Source: a virus. Taken from it: 60,834 nt of DNA. The translations under genes were made by a program, and so were the position numbers. Below the pieces are notes generated by a model. The model had not been told where the DNA came from. It did no database searches and worked only from the letters and a program-made list of their open reading frames with translations. The DNA lies in IMG/VR virus record IMGVR_UViG_3300044972_001994, positions 1-60,834 of that record. One strand, written 5' to 3'. This document shows positions 15,517 through 24,606 of this stretch, piece by piece; positions within the stretch are counted from its first letter, which is position 1, and every line of letters starts with the position of its first letter.

Positions 15517-17415
15517 ATGGGTTTAAGCACCAATGATCCAACCACGGGGAATCCCCAAGCAAATGCCCAAGATGGGCAGAGATTAAACACGGGGAATACA
15601 CAAGCATTCCTTCAGAACGCAAGTAAGGATTTAGTAAATGCTAGGTATAATAGCGGAGTAGTAAATCCCTATGCAGGTCCAACACCAAAATCTTTATTTT
15701 ACAATGCTGCTACTTATAGAGACGGGAATTCTAATTATGCTCAGTATTTATTTTATTCTATAGTAGGAAACAATGATCCGAGTTTTATTGAAAATTATTA
15801 TCTTTCGGAAAGAACGGATCAAAACGCTAGAATATCGGAAGTTAATGCTATTTCAGGAGCTTCCAGAAATCCTAGTGCAGGATTCTTAGTAAGACAGACA
15901 GCTGCCAATCAAGGGGTTTTAAAAACAGCCAGATCCAATATTTTTAGTTATTTATTTGGGCCTGGGGATCACGGATCCTATATAATAGGAGGAGCTTCTG
16001 CCCCTTACTTCTGGAAAGATTTTTTATATTGTAAATATTACGGCCACATTCCTAATAATCACATGATTACTCTTAGAAGATTTCCAAGTCCCATGAGAGA
16101 TAATTTATCCTTACCAGCGAAGGTTAAAAATAGTGATGCATATAAAGTTAAAGGAGCGGGTCAGCCAGTTGCTCAAGCAGTTACCTGGTGGGGAGGAAAC
16201 ACAGAAAATACATTAAACTCAATTTTAAAGTTTTCAACGAGTCTTAAATGGGAGCCTTATGATGTTAAAGATAAAATAGAGCAGTCTTCTTTAAACCAAG
16301 GTATTTTTAAAGCAATTTCTGATAACCCAACACTAAGTGCGATTACATCTAAGATCCCAGGATTTAGCGTTATCACAAAAGCTGCCGAGTCAGTTGTGTC
16401 TGCTAGTAATTCTGGGTTTGAAGAAACTACAAATGCAAAAGTAAATTTTGCATTAAGGGACAAGGCAGAGAAAGAGGGAGGACCTTTAAGTAAATTTATT
16501 TGGACCTCGGTAGATACTATCACTAAAGCTACTATGAGGGCAAGAGGTTTAAATGGACATGATGAACAATTTTCTATCAAATTCCATTACGAGCTGACCT
16601 CCGTAGGTGAAGTCAATACCAAAGCTGCAATGGTGGATATTATTGGTAATTTATTAGGTCTTTGTACAAATTATGGACAGTTTCTAACCCCCGAGATCAG
16701 ATATGATAATGGATTTCCGGCTTTTAATTTTCCAGGAGGAGATCCGGGGTTAAACCAATTTTATTCAGATCCAGTAAGGTATATTAAATCCTTAATTTTA
16801 TATTCAATGGATCCAAATTCTTCTTCTACAGATCCAGCTGCTGGAACTGTATCTGGTGCGGTAAGTCAAGTAACAAAAGCAACAGATTGGTTAAATAATG
16901 CTCTAAAGAATCTAGAGGGACAAACTGAAGGAAATATCAAGGACGGATTGCTTAAAATTCTAGATTCTGATGAGTTCAGCAATCTGGTAAAAACCGGAAT
17001 GGCTGACAAATTTATAGAAAATGTTTATATGCCTCAGCTTGTTCTAACGGGAGCTCCTGTTGGGGAATGGCACTTGGTAGTTGGAAATCCTTGCAACCCT
17101 ATAGCAATGATAGGAAATCTTATTTGTTTGGATCTTAGCATAGAGTTTGGAGAGAATTTAGGTCCTGATGATTTTCCAACAGAATTAACTGCTACAATTC
17201 AGCTGCAGCATGCAACAGAAAGAGAAAGAGGTCAAATAGAATCTATGTTCAATCGAGGAGGGGGAAGACTTTACCAATCTTCTGCACCAGTATATTCTAA
17301 TAGCCAATCTCTGGAATCTCAAGGAACTACACAAGGAAATAATATTCCATTTGATAGCGCAGGAGGAGTAATAAATCTAGCTACAGTATTTGGTAGCACT
17401 TTCGAAAATCAATAA
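15517..17415 (+). CDS. Tail/baseplate structural protein
   Basis: 632 residues. Notable features are YFWKDFLYCKYYGHIPNNHM and ITLRRFPSPMRDNL at about residues 165-200, and a C-terminal domain with GAPVGEWHLVVGNPCNPIAM, then LDLSIEFGENLGPDDFP and QLQHATERERGQIESMFNRG. The C-terminal domain looks like a beta-sandwich reminiscent of tail-tube or baseplate-tube proteins. It opens a run of baseplate genes (gp53-, hub- and gp5-like). Structural role well supported by context, exact identity not. Confidence 0.6.
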   Translation: MGLSTNDPTTGNPQANAQDGQRLNTGNTQAFLQNASKDLVNARYNSGVVNPYAGPTPKSLFYNAATYRDGNSNYAQYLFYSIVGNNDPSFIENYYLSERTDQNARISEVNAISGASRNPSAGFLVRQTAANQGVLKTARSNIFSYLFGPGDHGSYIIGGASAPYFWKDFLYCKYYGHIPNNHMITLRRFPSPMRDNLSLPAKVKNSDAYKVKGAGQPVAQAVTWWGGNTENTLNSILKFSTSLKWEPYDVKDKIEQSSLNQGIFKAISDNPTLSAITSKIPGFSVITKAAESVVSASNSGFEETTNAKVNFALRDKAEKEGGPLSKFIWTSVDTITKATMRARGLNGHDEQFSIKFHYELTSVGEVNTKAAMVDIIGNLLGLCTNYGQFLTPEIRYDNGFPAFNFPGGDPGLNQFYSDPVRYIKSLILYSMDPNSSSTDPAAGTVSGAVSQVTKATDWLNNALKNLEGQTEGNIKDGLLKILDSDEFSNLVKTGMADKFIENVYMPQLVLTGAPVGEWHLVVGNPCNPIAMIGNLICLDLSIEFGENLGPDDFPTELTATIQLQHATERERGQIESMFNRGGGRLYQSSAPVYSNSQSLESQGTTQGNNIPFDSAGGVINLATVFGSTFENQ

Positions 17416-17426
17416 ATGATAGAAAA

Positions 17427-18014
17427 ATGATAGAAATAGACACACTTTCCAGAAATAAAAATATATTCAATCCCAATAAGGATCTTCAAAATCAGGGGAT
17501 AGGAATTCTAGATCTAACCAGATCATCTCTTAGTTTTGGCAATATAAATTTAAAAATTAGCCAATTTTATAGAGTTCCCGAGGATGCACAGATGAGACCA
17601 GATCTAATTTGTTTGCAAGGATATGGAAATTTAACCAACGTAGGATCTCTTATGAAAACTAATGGAATATCGAATCCTTTTGCAATCAGCACTGGAACTC
17701 TTTTTGCAATGCCTGAGGCTGAAGGACTTGAATCTGCATTCGAACAAAAGAAGATGACTCTAACCAGTGGAAATACTACCGACAATCCAAATACTGCCTT
17801 TAGAAAATCTCAGGAAAATAAAGCTTTCAAAACTAGTGATAGCAGAAAAAACTTCATAGAACAACAAAGTAAAGCAAAGAATCCTATATCCGAGCCTCTT
17901 CCTCCTAATTTATTACAGGACGGAGAAGTTCAAACCCTAAAAACACCATCTGTTATTGCTCTTGGACCTAGCACTAGTGCAGCAGGACCAAATCCTAATG
18001 GTTTACCTAGCTAA
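17427..18014 (+). CDS. Baseplate wedge protein, gp53/LysM-like
   Basis: 195 residues. Residues about 43-95 read YRVPEDAQMRPDLICLQGYG, then NLTNVGSLMKTNGISNPF, ISTGTLFAMPE. This is the pattern of the T4 gp53/phage tail X domain: a LysM-like fold where 'RPDLIA..xYGN...W......I.(D/N)PF.I..G..L.IP' recurs. gp53 staples adjacent baseplate wedges. The C-terminal 90 residues are polar and low complexity. Position next to hub-like and gp5-like genes supports a baseplate role. Confidence 0.65.
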   Translation: MIEIDTLSRNKNIFNPNKDLQNQGIGILDLTRSSLSFGNINLKISQFYRVPEDAQMRPDLICLQGYGNLTNVGSLMKTNGISNPFAISTGTLFAMPEAEGLESAFEQKKMTLTSGNTTDNPNTAFRKSQENKAFKTSDSRKNFIEQQSKAKNPISEPLPPNLLQDGEVQTLKTPSVIALGPSTSAAGPNPNGLPS

Positions 18015-18025
18015 TTTAATTTAAT

Positions 18026-19549
18026 ATGGCATCAGAAAAATCTATTATAAGAAATTATGCTAAAACTGGAATAGTCCTCGACGAACTTGCTATCGCAAAT
18101 AGATCGGGTAATATTGATAACCCAAATCCAGACATAATCGATACTGACGATAAAGAAGCTGGATACACAACTCCTGTAATCTTCATCAATGGATATTTTG
18201 TTCAGAGGTATCTGATGGATTTTCATTTGGACATGAATGGAATTCTTCCGGTAGTGAAATTTAAATTTTATATGGGTGGTACTACGTTTCTGACAGTTAA
18301 TTATCCTAAAGACGGAGATATAATTTCAATTTATATAAGATCTAATGTATCTGTCTATAAACCTATCCGAATGGATTTTAATGTTCTTAGTGTAGATTCT
18401 AATGTTTCCGGAGACCCGGAAGGGAACCTACTAATTTTTTCTATCCTGGGGGAATGCAGAATTCCTGGATTTTATACCGATGTTTGTAAAGCGTATCCAA
18501 ATAGAACTTCTCGGGATGCTTTATTCGCAGTTTCCCAAGATTTAGATTTAGGATTTGCTACAAACGATTCTTCTTTAAACGATTCAATGACTTGGATTTG
18601 TCCATTTATTTCGTATTATAATTTTATAAAGGAAGTAACCAAAAGTTCATATAAAGATGATAGAAGTTTTTATGCTACTTGGGTAGACATTTACTACAAT
18701 TTAAATTTTGTCAATCTTAACAATCAATTGGAAGCTAATAACATATCACAGCTTGTAAGAGTTCAGCCTACTGCAGGTAGAGGACAAGCAAATGATGTTA
18801 AATTTACCGGAACAGAACTTCAGAGTATTGAAACCTATTTGACAGTTACCAACGATCCAGAATTTGCAGGATATCCTTTTTTTATAAACGGCTACACTCT
18901 ACTAAGCGAAGCCGGGAATGTAACAAACGGGGCTGGATATATTCAAGTTGTTCAACTTTATAACGAAAGTTCACAATATCAGAGATCCCCAGCAGAAAAA
19001 GAAGTCACTTACAGCATACAAGCAACAACAACAGAAAACATAAGGGAAAATATGGTTCTTCAGAGAGGAAGAGCTTCGGAAAAAGAATATTTAAAAGAGG
19101 TTAGAACAAAATGGATGGGAATCTTAGATTCCGGAGAAAATGGATCAGTTCACGATAACTATTTACAGGCAAGAGTTCAAAATCCGTTAAATATATCCGA
19201 CGTAACTAAATTCACCCTTCAAGTAGAAACAATTTCTTATTTTCCAGGATTCTATAGAGGGCAGGCAATACCTGTTCTAATCTATGTTACGGATAAAGGA
19301 TTAAGAATGGATAATACCGGTAGATCTTCTAATCAGAATTCAAAAAATACAGATGGAAAAATTTTAGATCAATTTTTATCTGGCCAGTATATTTTAATGG
19401 GGTATACTGTCAGCTGGAGTCCAGAAAAGGGGTTCTATCAAATTCTAAACTTATGTAAAAGAGAATGGATTCTTAACAGTGCAGGGTCAATGCCAAAAGC
19501 ATTTCCTATCAATGTTGTTAGCGGAAGTACTCAACAGAACAATAGATAA
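18026..19549 (+). CDS. Baseplate hub-like protein (gp27/gpD-like, tentative)
   Basis: 507 residues, mixed beta. GYFVQRYLMDFHLDMNG is followed by beta-rich segments with PVVKFKFYMGG and DGDIISIYIRS (about residues 50-110), resembling the tube-like domains of hub proteins. ISYYNFIKEVTKSSYKDDRS and FYATWVDIYYNLNFVNLNNQ (about 195-235) resemble the central segment of gp27/late-control-D hubs. It lies upstream of a gp5-like spike, as expected for hub and spike partners. Identity tentative, structural role firm. Confidence 0.55.
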   Translation: MASEKSIIRNYAKTGIVLDELAIANRSGNIDNPNPDIIDTDDKEAGYTTPVIFINGYFVQRYLMDFHLDMNGILPVVKFKFYMGGTTFLTVNYPKDGDIISIYIRSNVSVYKPIRMDFNVLSVDSNVSGDPEGNLLIFSILGECRIPGFYTDVCKAYPNRTSRDALFAVSQDLDLGFATNDSSLNDSMTWICPFISYYNFIKEVTKSSYKDDRSFYATWVDIYYNLNFVNLNNQLEANNISQLVRVQPTAGRGQANDVKFTGTELQSIETYLTVTNDPEFAGYPFFINGYTLLSEAGNVTNGAGYIQVVQLYNESSQYQRSPAEKEVTYSIQATTTENIRENMVLQRGRASEKEYLKEVRTKWMGILDSGENGSVHDNYLQARVQNPLNISDVTKFTLQVETISYFPGFYRGQAIPVLIYVTDKGLRMDNTGRSSNQNSKNTDGKILDQFLSGQYILMGYTVSWSPEKGFYQILNLCKREWILNSAGSMPKAFPINVVSGSTQQNNR

Positions 19550-19567
19550 ATATAAAAATACACATCA

Positions 19568-21943
19568 ATGGGAATTAAAGCAACAGATAAAAATAGGTCC
19601 TTATTTCTAAAAGGGTTTAATCTTTCTAATTCAGGAGCGAATGAGGATCCAACCTATCTTGGATTTAAGTTTGTATTTGATTTTGGATCTCTTCCGGTAA
19701 ATCTGGAATATGGATGGGCCCCGAGTCCTTTACTAAGAATCCCCAATTATACAAGTGTAAATGGTGCTGCCAATATGCCAAAAAATTTATTTGGTCAACC
19801 TCAGTACCAAAACGTAAATAGCAATGTTACCTATTATTCTGCTTATAATTATTTGCTTGAGAGAGATGGTTCTTATAGAGGATCAAATGGTCTAAAAAGA
19901 GCAAATGCTTTAAAACAATTTCAAATCCTTCTCAATAACATAAATTCAAATGCTCCTTGGTTTTTTCAATCCATAGATGGTCTAGATAAACTTGAACAAA
20001 TTGCTCTTTCCGGATTTCAAGACGAACAGGGTATGGATTCTTTCGATCCTGCAAGAACAAACAGGAAGACACTGAAAATAAATTGTTTAGAATCTTTAAA
20101 TTTAAGAATGACAGCTCTTGCAAATCTATATAATCAAGCAACTTTTGATGCTGATAATATGAGATGGCTTGTTCCTAGAAATTTGAGAAAATTCACAATG
20201 TGGATTTACGTAACGGAGATTAGAAATTTTTTCAAAACGACTAGATTAACTGGAACTTCTGCTGTAATTTCACAATTAGATGATCTTACTTCTTTACTTA
20301 CTAGCGACAGAAACCCAGGAGGAGCTATTTCAAATACCCCAGAAGGAGAAAGACAACCATCTGGCCCAGGTGCACCTGGAAATGCTTTCAATTCATTTGC
20401 TAGAGGAGTTTTATCCCAATCTGGACTAATGAACGAAGTAGATTCTTTTAGAAACCAGCAAGATCAAAGCGGGATAAAACCAGTTTTAATTTATGAGCTA
20501 AGTCAATGTGAATTCGATTTTAGTGAAAGTACCCCATTACAAACTTCTGTAGATGTAGGGATACAACCAAATGCAGCTACCCAATCTTTTAAGATCCACG
20601 TTGGAAAGGTTAGAATGAAAACTCAATTCCCCAACATCAGAACGGATAATAATTATCTTGTACTTGCAGATGGATACGATCAAAATAAAAGCTCGGTTCA
20701 AATTTATTCTGACACTTTAGATTTAGAAACCATCGTTAGCTTAGGAAGGGAGGCACTAACTAACATCACATCTCAAGCTATTAGTGATCTTATAAACGAA
20801 GGAATTAGTCAGCTTGTAAACCCAACTACTTCTGGTATCGATCAAACTTCACTCGGAAATATCTACACTTTTAACCCTTCCCAATTAGCCAGATTGACCA
20901 ATCAAGGTGGCCAATTTGGATTTAACAATGCTCAGAATTTTTTAAATGGGGCAGCAGATACAGGTATAGATAATGTATTTAAAGGAAATCTACCTACACC
21001 TCAATCAATGGGTCTTGGTGGTCCACCGGATAGACTTTACCCAATTATACAAACGGATAAAGACGTTTATTCTGGGGTTCCAGGACCAGATCTAGGTGTT
21101 CCTGGAAGAGTTTATCCTGCACCAGGTGGAGACGTTTATTCTGGGGTTCCGGGACCAGATCTAGGAGTTCCCGACAGAGTTTATCCTGCACCAGGTGGAG
21201 ATGTTTATCCAGACGTTCCTGGTCCAGATCTAGGTGTTCCTGGAAGAGTTTATCCTGCACCAGGTGGAGACGTTTATTCTGGGGTTCCGGGACCAGATCT
21301 AGGAGTTCCCGACAGAGTTTATCCTGCACCAGGTGGGGACGTTTATTCTGGAGTTCCTGGACCAGATCTTGGGGTTCCTGATAGAGTTTATGTTGATCCA
21401 ACAGGAGATGTTTATCCAAATTCTCCGGGCAGGGATCTTGGAGTTCCTGATAGAGTTTATGTTGATCCAGCAGGAGATGTTTATCCAAATTCTCCAGGAA
21501 GAGATCTTGGAGTTCCAGATAGAGTTTATGTTGATCCAGCAGGAGATGTTTATCCTACTGTTCCAGGAGGAGATCTTGGGGTTCCGGATAGAGTTTATAA
21601 AGACCCTTCTGGAAAAGTCTACCCGGATCCAGCAGGAGCTTCAATATTTCCTGGCCAAGATATAGGAAAAGTTTATTCTCCAGGGACTTTAATTTCTTCG
21701 GGATCTGAATTAAGATCTCCTGAAAATACCTTTCCTTCACCTCCTTCTCCAGTTTATGCACCACCGACGTTTAACTATCAGAGAGGGGAGATTGGAAAAA
21801 TTTACCCACCGACATCTGGGGACTTTATTGCAATGGCTCCTATTGATTTAGGAAACACCAAAGGTCCAGATAAATTTAACATAAGTCTTGGAACTTTAAA
21901 TCCACCAGACCAAACTGATTCACCAACTAGTCCAATAATATAA
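19568..21943 (+). CDS. Baseplate/tail protein with 23-residue Pro/Gly repeats
   Basis: 791 residues. The N-terminal 480 residues are a structural domain: YLGFKFVFDFGSLPVNLEYG at about 32-51, RNLRKFTMWIYVTEIRNFF at about 203-221, and ELSQCEFDFSESTPLQTSVD at about 316-335, which suggest a tail-tube or hub-cap-like fold. Residues about 499-682 are eight 23-residue repeats, followed by a degenerate ninth unit and a Pro-rich tail. It sits between the hub-like gene and the gp5-like spike gene, 1 nt before the latter, so it probably forms part of the central baseplate. The repeats may be an extended stalk or a ruler-like linker (inference). Confidence 0.6.
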   Translation: MGIKATDKNRSLFLKGFNLSNSGANEDPTYLGFKFVFDFGSLPVNLEYGWAPSPLLRIPNYTSVNGAANMPKNLFGQPQYQNVNSNVTYYSAYNYLLERDGSYRGSNGLKRANALKQFQILLNNINSNAPWFFQSIDGLDKLEQIALSGFQDEQGMDSFDPARTNRKTLKINCLESLNLRMTALANLYNQATFDADNMRWLVPRNLRKFTMWIYVTEIRNFFKTTRLTGTSAVISQLDDLTSLLTSDRNPGGAISNTPEGERQPSGPGAPGNAFNSFARGVLSQSGLMNEVDSFRNQQDQSGIKPVLIYELSQCEFDFSESTPLQTSVDVGIQPNAATQSFKIHVGKVRMKTQFPNIRTDNNYLVLADGYDQNKSSVQIYSDTLDLETIVSLGREALTNITSQAISDLINEGISQLVNPTTSGIDQTSLGNIYTFNPSQLARLTNQGGQFGFNNAQNFLNGAADTGIDNVFKGNLPTPQSMGLGGPPDRLYPIIQTDKDVYSGVPGPDLGVPGRVYPAPGGDVYSGVPGPDLGVPDRVYPAPGGDVYPDVPGPDLGVPGRVYPAPGGDVYSGVPGPDLGVPDRVYPAPGGDVYSGVPGPDLGVPDRVYVDPTGDVYPNSPGRDLGVPDRVYVDPAGDVYPNSPGRDLGVPDRVYVDPAGDVYPTVPGGDLGVPDRVYKDPSGKVYPDPAGASIFPGQDIGKVYSPGTLISSGSELRSPENTFPSPPSPVYAPPTFNYQRGEIGKIYPPTSGDFIAMAPIDLGNTKGPDKFNISLGTLNPPDQTDSPTSPII
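21062..21613 (+). repeat. Eight tandem 69-bp repeats (23 residues each)
   Basis: Eight exact-length in-frame units with a core of the form DVYSGVPGPDLGVPDRVY followed by PAPGG, VDPTG, VDPAG or KDPSG. Units 2 and 4 are identical in protein and units 6 and 7 also, indicating recent duplication or gene conversion. A degenerate ninth unit follows. The array creates long spurious open frames on both strands. Confidence 0.97.
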
Positions 21944-21944
21944 T

Positions 21945-22778
21945 ATGGCAAATCCTCACGTTCATCTCGGAGAAATAGTAGATATAAATGATCCTCTTAA
22001 ACAAGGGAGGGCTAGGGTCAGAGTGTTCGGTTTTTTTGACGAACTTGAAATTGAAGACATTCCCTGGGCAGAACAGATTTCTGGTCTTTCTTTTTCATCT
22101 TCTTTAGGTAGTGGAAATATTTCAATTCCTAGACTAGGAGCAGTGGTCAATACCCAATTTGATGGAGTTAATTACTATAAAATATTCTATGAATTTGAGA
22201 AAGAAACTGCCCCAGCTCTGCTAGATGAAATATCTAATTCTTATGAGGGAGCTCAATCTCTAATTTATGACACGGATGCTGTTAATTCAAATGGAGATAC
22301 TGGATTGAAATTATTTTTCACCAGGGGAGAAAACGGTAAAGGATTCGTTTCGGATTTTGGTGGTAGCATGCTAAACATCAGAATGGATAGTTCGGTCTAT
22401 CTGAACTCAAATTCTAAAGTACCGGGTGCTAATGTCATTCACATCAAGGATGGAAAGATTAGTTTAGGTTTAGAAAACGAAAGTAAACAACCAGCAGTTT
22501 TAGGGGATCATAACGAAAGTGCTCTAAATTCCTTATTGAGTAGACTTAACGAAGTAATGATTGCTTTGCAGACTTATTCTATTGCTCAAACTGCAGTTAC
22601 CTCTGCAATACCTATATTTTCACCACTTATTCCTGCTTTAACGGTTTTGAATACACAGATAGCAGCAGCTCAAAGCCAACTGACAAGCATTACTGCACCA
22701 ATGATAGAGACAACAAAATCCAAGACCGTTTCCATCGGAGGTGAGGGGGATGGGATTAATCCAATCACAAAACTATAA
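21945..22778 (+). CDS. gp5: gp5/VgrG-like baseplate spike protein
   Basis: 277 residues. The N-terminal 75 residues have the gp5/phage-baseplate-V OB-fold pattern: HLGEIVDINDPLKQGRARVR, VFG, IPWAEQISG, PRLGAVVNTQFDGVNYY. Further beta segments continue to about residue 180 and may form the spike stem. T4 gp5's lysozyme domain is absent, as in many gp5/gpV relatives. The C-terminus has a helical stretch (about 190-255) and ends VSIGGEGDGINPITKL. It should form the trimeric membrane-puncturing spike at the hub centre. Confidence 0.8.
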   Translation: MANPHVHLGEIVDINDPLKQGRARVRVFGFFDELEIEDIPWAEQISGLSFSSSLGSGNISIPRLGAVVNTQFDGVNYYKIFYEFEKETAPALLDEISNSYEGAQSLIYDTDAVNSNGDTGLKLFFTRGENGKGFVSDFGGSMLNIRMDSSVYLNSNSKVPGANVIHIKDGKISLGLENESKQPAVLGDHNESALNSLLSRLNEVMIALQTYSIAQTAVTSAIPIFSPLIPALTVLNTQIAAAQSQLTSITAPMIETTKSKTVSIGGEGDGINPITKL

Positions 22779-22784
22779 TAGAAC

Positions 22785-23381
22785 ATGACCAGAGATCAAT
22801 TTATAATTATATACGAAAGATTTGAATCTGAGTATTCAAATGCGTTAAAAAAAGCAGATTTAGAATATCAAGAGGTAATAGCTTCTGTAAATTCATATCA
22901 AAAAATAGTTAATCCTGTAGGTAAAGAAGTCGGGAAAGCAATTTCTCCAGATGTTGAATTCGTTCTAAAAGATAAAATTCTGCCGAACGGGAATACACAA
23001 AAATCAGAAATATATTTCTTTAAAGAAGATCCTCTAACTTTAACTATACCAAGTGGAATCGAAGGGTATCCAGATTTTGGACCTTTTGATATTGATCCGG
23101 TGGATCATCCAAGTGATAAAGGATTGTCGTCCGAAAAATTGTCTGTAATTTATGGAAAAATTGTTTCTGGATATACCTCTCCAATTCTATTTAAGTATTT
23201 AGAAGTGAATTTTCTTCTCGATGAAGTAAGTTTCTTACGTAAGGAAATAGTAACTCTGCAAACGGAAGTAAAGGATCTGAGGAGAGATGTCAGATTATTG
23301 CAAATTCAGTTGGGTATTTTGACAGGAGGGGCAACAACACTACCAGATATAATAAAATATCTAAAAGATAAATTAATCTAA
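22785..23381 (+). CDS. Hypothetical coiled-coil protein after the spike gene
   Basis: 198 residues. The N-terminal helix (QFIIIYERFESEYSNALKKA) and a strong C-terminal coiled coil at about residues 140-178 (LLDEVSFLRKEIVTLQTEVK) bracket a polar Pro/Asp-rich middle. Located 6 nt after the gp5-like gene and last in its unit, it may be a spike-associated or baseplate assembly protein. No family recognised. Confidence 0.5.
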   Translation: MTRDQFIIIYERFESEYSNALKKADLEYQEVIASVNSYQKIVNPVGKEVGKAISPDVEFVLKDKILPNGNTQKSEIYFFKEDPLTLTIPSGIEGYPDFGPFDIDPVDHPSDKGLSSEKLSVIYGKIVSGYTSPILFKYLEVNFLLDEVSFLRKEIVTLQTEVKDLRRDVRLLQIQLGILTGGATTLPDIIKYLKDKLI

Positions 23382-23391
23382 TTTAATTAGA
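23377..23391 (+). terminator. Possible weak terminator/inverted repeat
   Basis: TCTAATT-T-AATTAGA is a perfect 7-bp inverted repeat with a 1-nt centre overlapping the stop codon at 23379-23381, followed by ATTTT. All pairs but one on each arm are AT, so it would be weak. It lies just before the promoter box at 23402. Confidence 0.25.
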
Positions 23392-23401
23392 ATTTTACGA
23401 A

Positions 23402-23410
23402 GATATATAC
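23402..23410 (+). promoter_or_regulatory. Putative late promoter box GATATATAC
   Basis: GATATATAC lies 29 nt before the ATG of the S1-like gene. It matches the window's recurring box with C at the last position. Confidence 0.6.
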
Positions 23411-23439
23411 ATTCAATCACCCTTTAAACAATAAAAATA

Positions 23440-24606
23440 ATGCAAGTAATTTCTCTATTAGAAAAAGAAACAGAAACATTTAACTGGGATCTACCCAGCG
23501 GATTCATCGTAAATAAAAAAATCCAAACCCCAAGCTACATCAAAATTTATTCCCACGAAAAATATGCTGCAGAATTATATGCTTCATATAGAGGAATCAA
23601 TCCCGGAAATCTAGAATCAGGAAAGGATTTAGAAGAAGGAAAAGTATACACGTGCAGAATTACTAGCACAGATAAAGATAGTGGATTTGCCCACACCGAC
23701 TCAGGTCAAACAATCTATTTAGACCTAAAGAAAGAAAGAAAAGATGCTCAGAAATTAGGAATACAAGGTCTTGATTTTACGATAGGAACATCCATTAAAA
23801 CTTTAATTAAGGAAATAGACGGATCTTATTATGGATCAATTGTTGATTGTTATGTACAAAATTTAAAAGATGAATTCTTCGATCAAATTAAATCTGCTTC
23901 TACAGCTTATCCAGCAAAAGTTGAAGCAATTAATAAAGGAGGATATTTAGTTGACATTTCGGGTGTTAAGTGTTTCCTTCCTGGATCACTTGCAGCAGCA
24001 AATAAAATTACAGATTTTGAATCTCTAGTAGGTAAAACAATCTATGTAATGATAGACGGTTATGTTGCACCAAAAGATATTTTCGTAGTTTCTTACAAGA
24101 AATATCTAAGCAAAATCATAGGTCAAAAAATTCAAGAATTAGATTTAACTAAGAAGTACCAAGGTACTGTTACCGGATCTTCTTCATTTGGCTTGTTTGT
24201 TGAATGGGAAGAGTTTTACACTGGTCTAATTCATAAAACGGAATTTCCAAATCAAACCGTTCAAGGATTCAATCCTGGAGACGAAATTGAATTCTATGTA
24301 AGAGAAGTTAAAGAAGACAATAAACTAACTCTTAGCTTTGAAGCACCTGTAGAAAAAATTGTTAAGCTTTATGAAATTAAAGAGGCTGTTGAAAAAGGAA
24401 CAATTTCAGAAATGGCGGCAATTGTTAAATACAGAAGAAAAAATGGTTGCTTAGTTGAATTACCAGAATCCGGTTTGATGGCTATGATACCACAAGAAAG
24501 AATAGACTCAGATGCTGATATCAGACCTGGAGACAGAGTTGGTATTTTAGTATATGAGATTGACCCAGTAATGGGTAAAATATTTGCAGACATCGTAAAT
24601 GGCTAA
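23440..24606 (+). CDS. Ribosomal protein S1-like RNA-binding protein (four S1/OB domains)
   Basis: 388 residues. Four successive S1-like beta-barrels can be seen: about 60-135 (EEGKVYTCRITSTDKDSGFA), 155-225 (YPAKVEAINKGGYLVDISGV), 235-305 (KYQGTVTGSSSFGLFVEWEE, then a segment ending LTLSFE) and 318-388 (AAIVKYRRKNGCLVELPESG, then GDRVGILVYEIDP). The third is the most canonical. Cellular S1 binds mRNA and helps load leaders lacking a Shine-Dalgarno sequence, and such leaders are the norm in this window. A role in favouring phage late mRNAs or protecting RNA is inference. The gene starts a unit and overlaps the amidoligase start by 8 nt. Confidence 0.85.
   Translation: MQVISLLEKETETFNWDLPSGFIVNKKIQTPSYIKIYSHEKYAAELYASYRGINPGNLESGKDLEEGKVYTCRITSTDKDSGFAHTDSGQTIYLDLKKERKDAQKLGIQGLDFTIGTSIKTLIKEIDGSYYGSIVDCYVQNLKDEFFDQIKSASTAYPAKVEAINKGGYLVDISGVKCFLPGSLAAANKITDFESLVGKTIYVMIDGYVAPKDIFVVSYKKYLSKIIGQKIQELDLTKKYQGTVTGSSSFGLFVEWEEFYTGLIHKTEFPNQTVQGFNPGDEIEFYVREVKEDNKLTLSFEAPVEKIVKLYEIKEAVEKGTISEMAAIVKYRRKNGCLVELPESGLMAMIPQERIDSDADIRPGDRVGILVYEIDPVMGKIFADIVNG

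Noticed and set aside
21045-21665. 147-residue minus-strand and 110-residue plus-strand open frames
   Set aside because: Both are generated by the 69-bp repeats read in other frames.
21945-22778. Lysozyme domain in the gp5-like spike
   Set aside because: The protein is too short and no catalytic Glu-containing lysozyme motif could be found.
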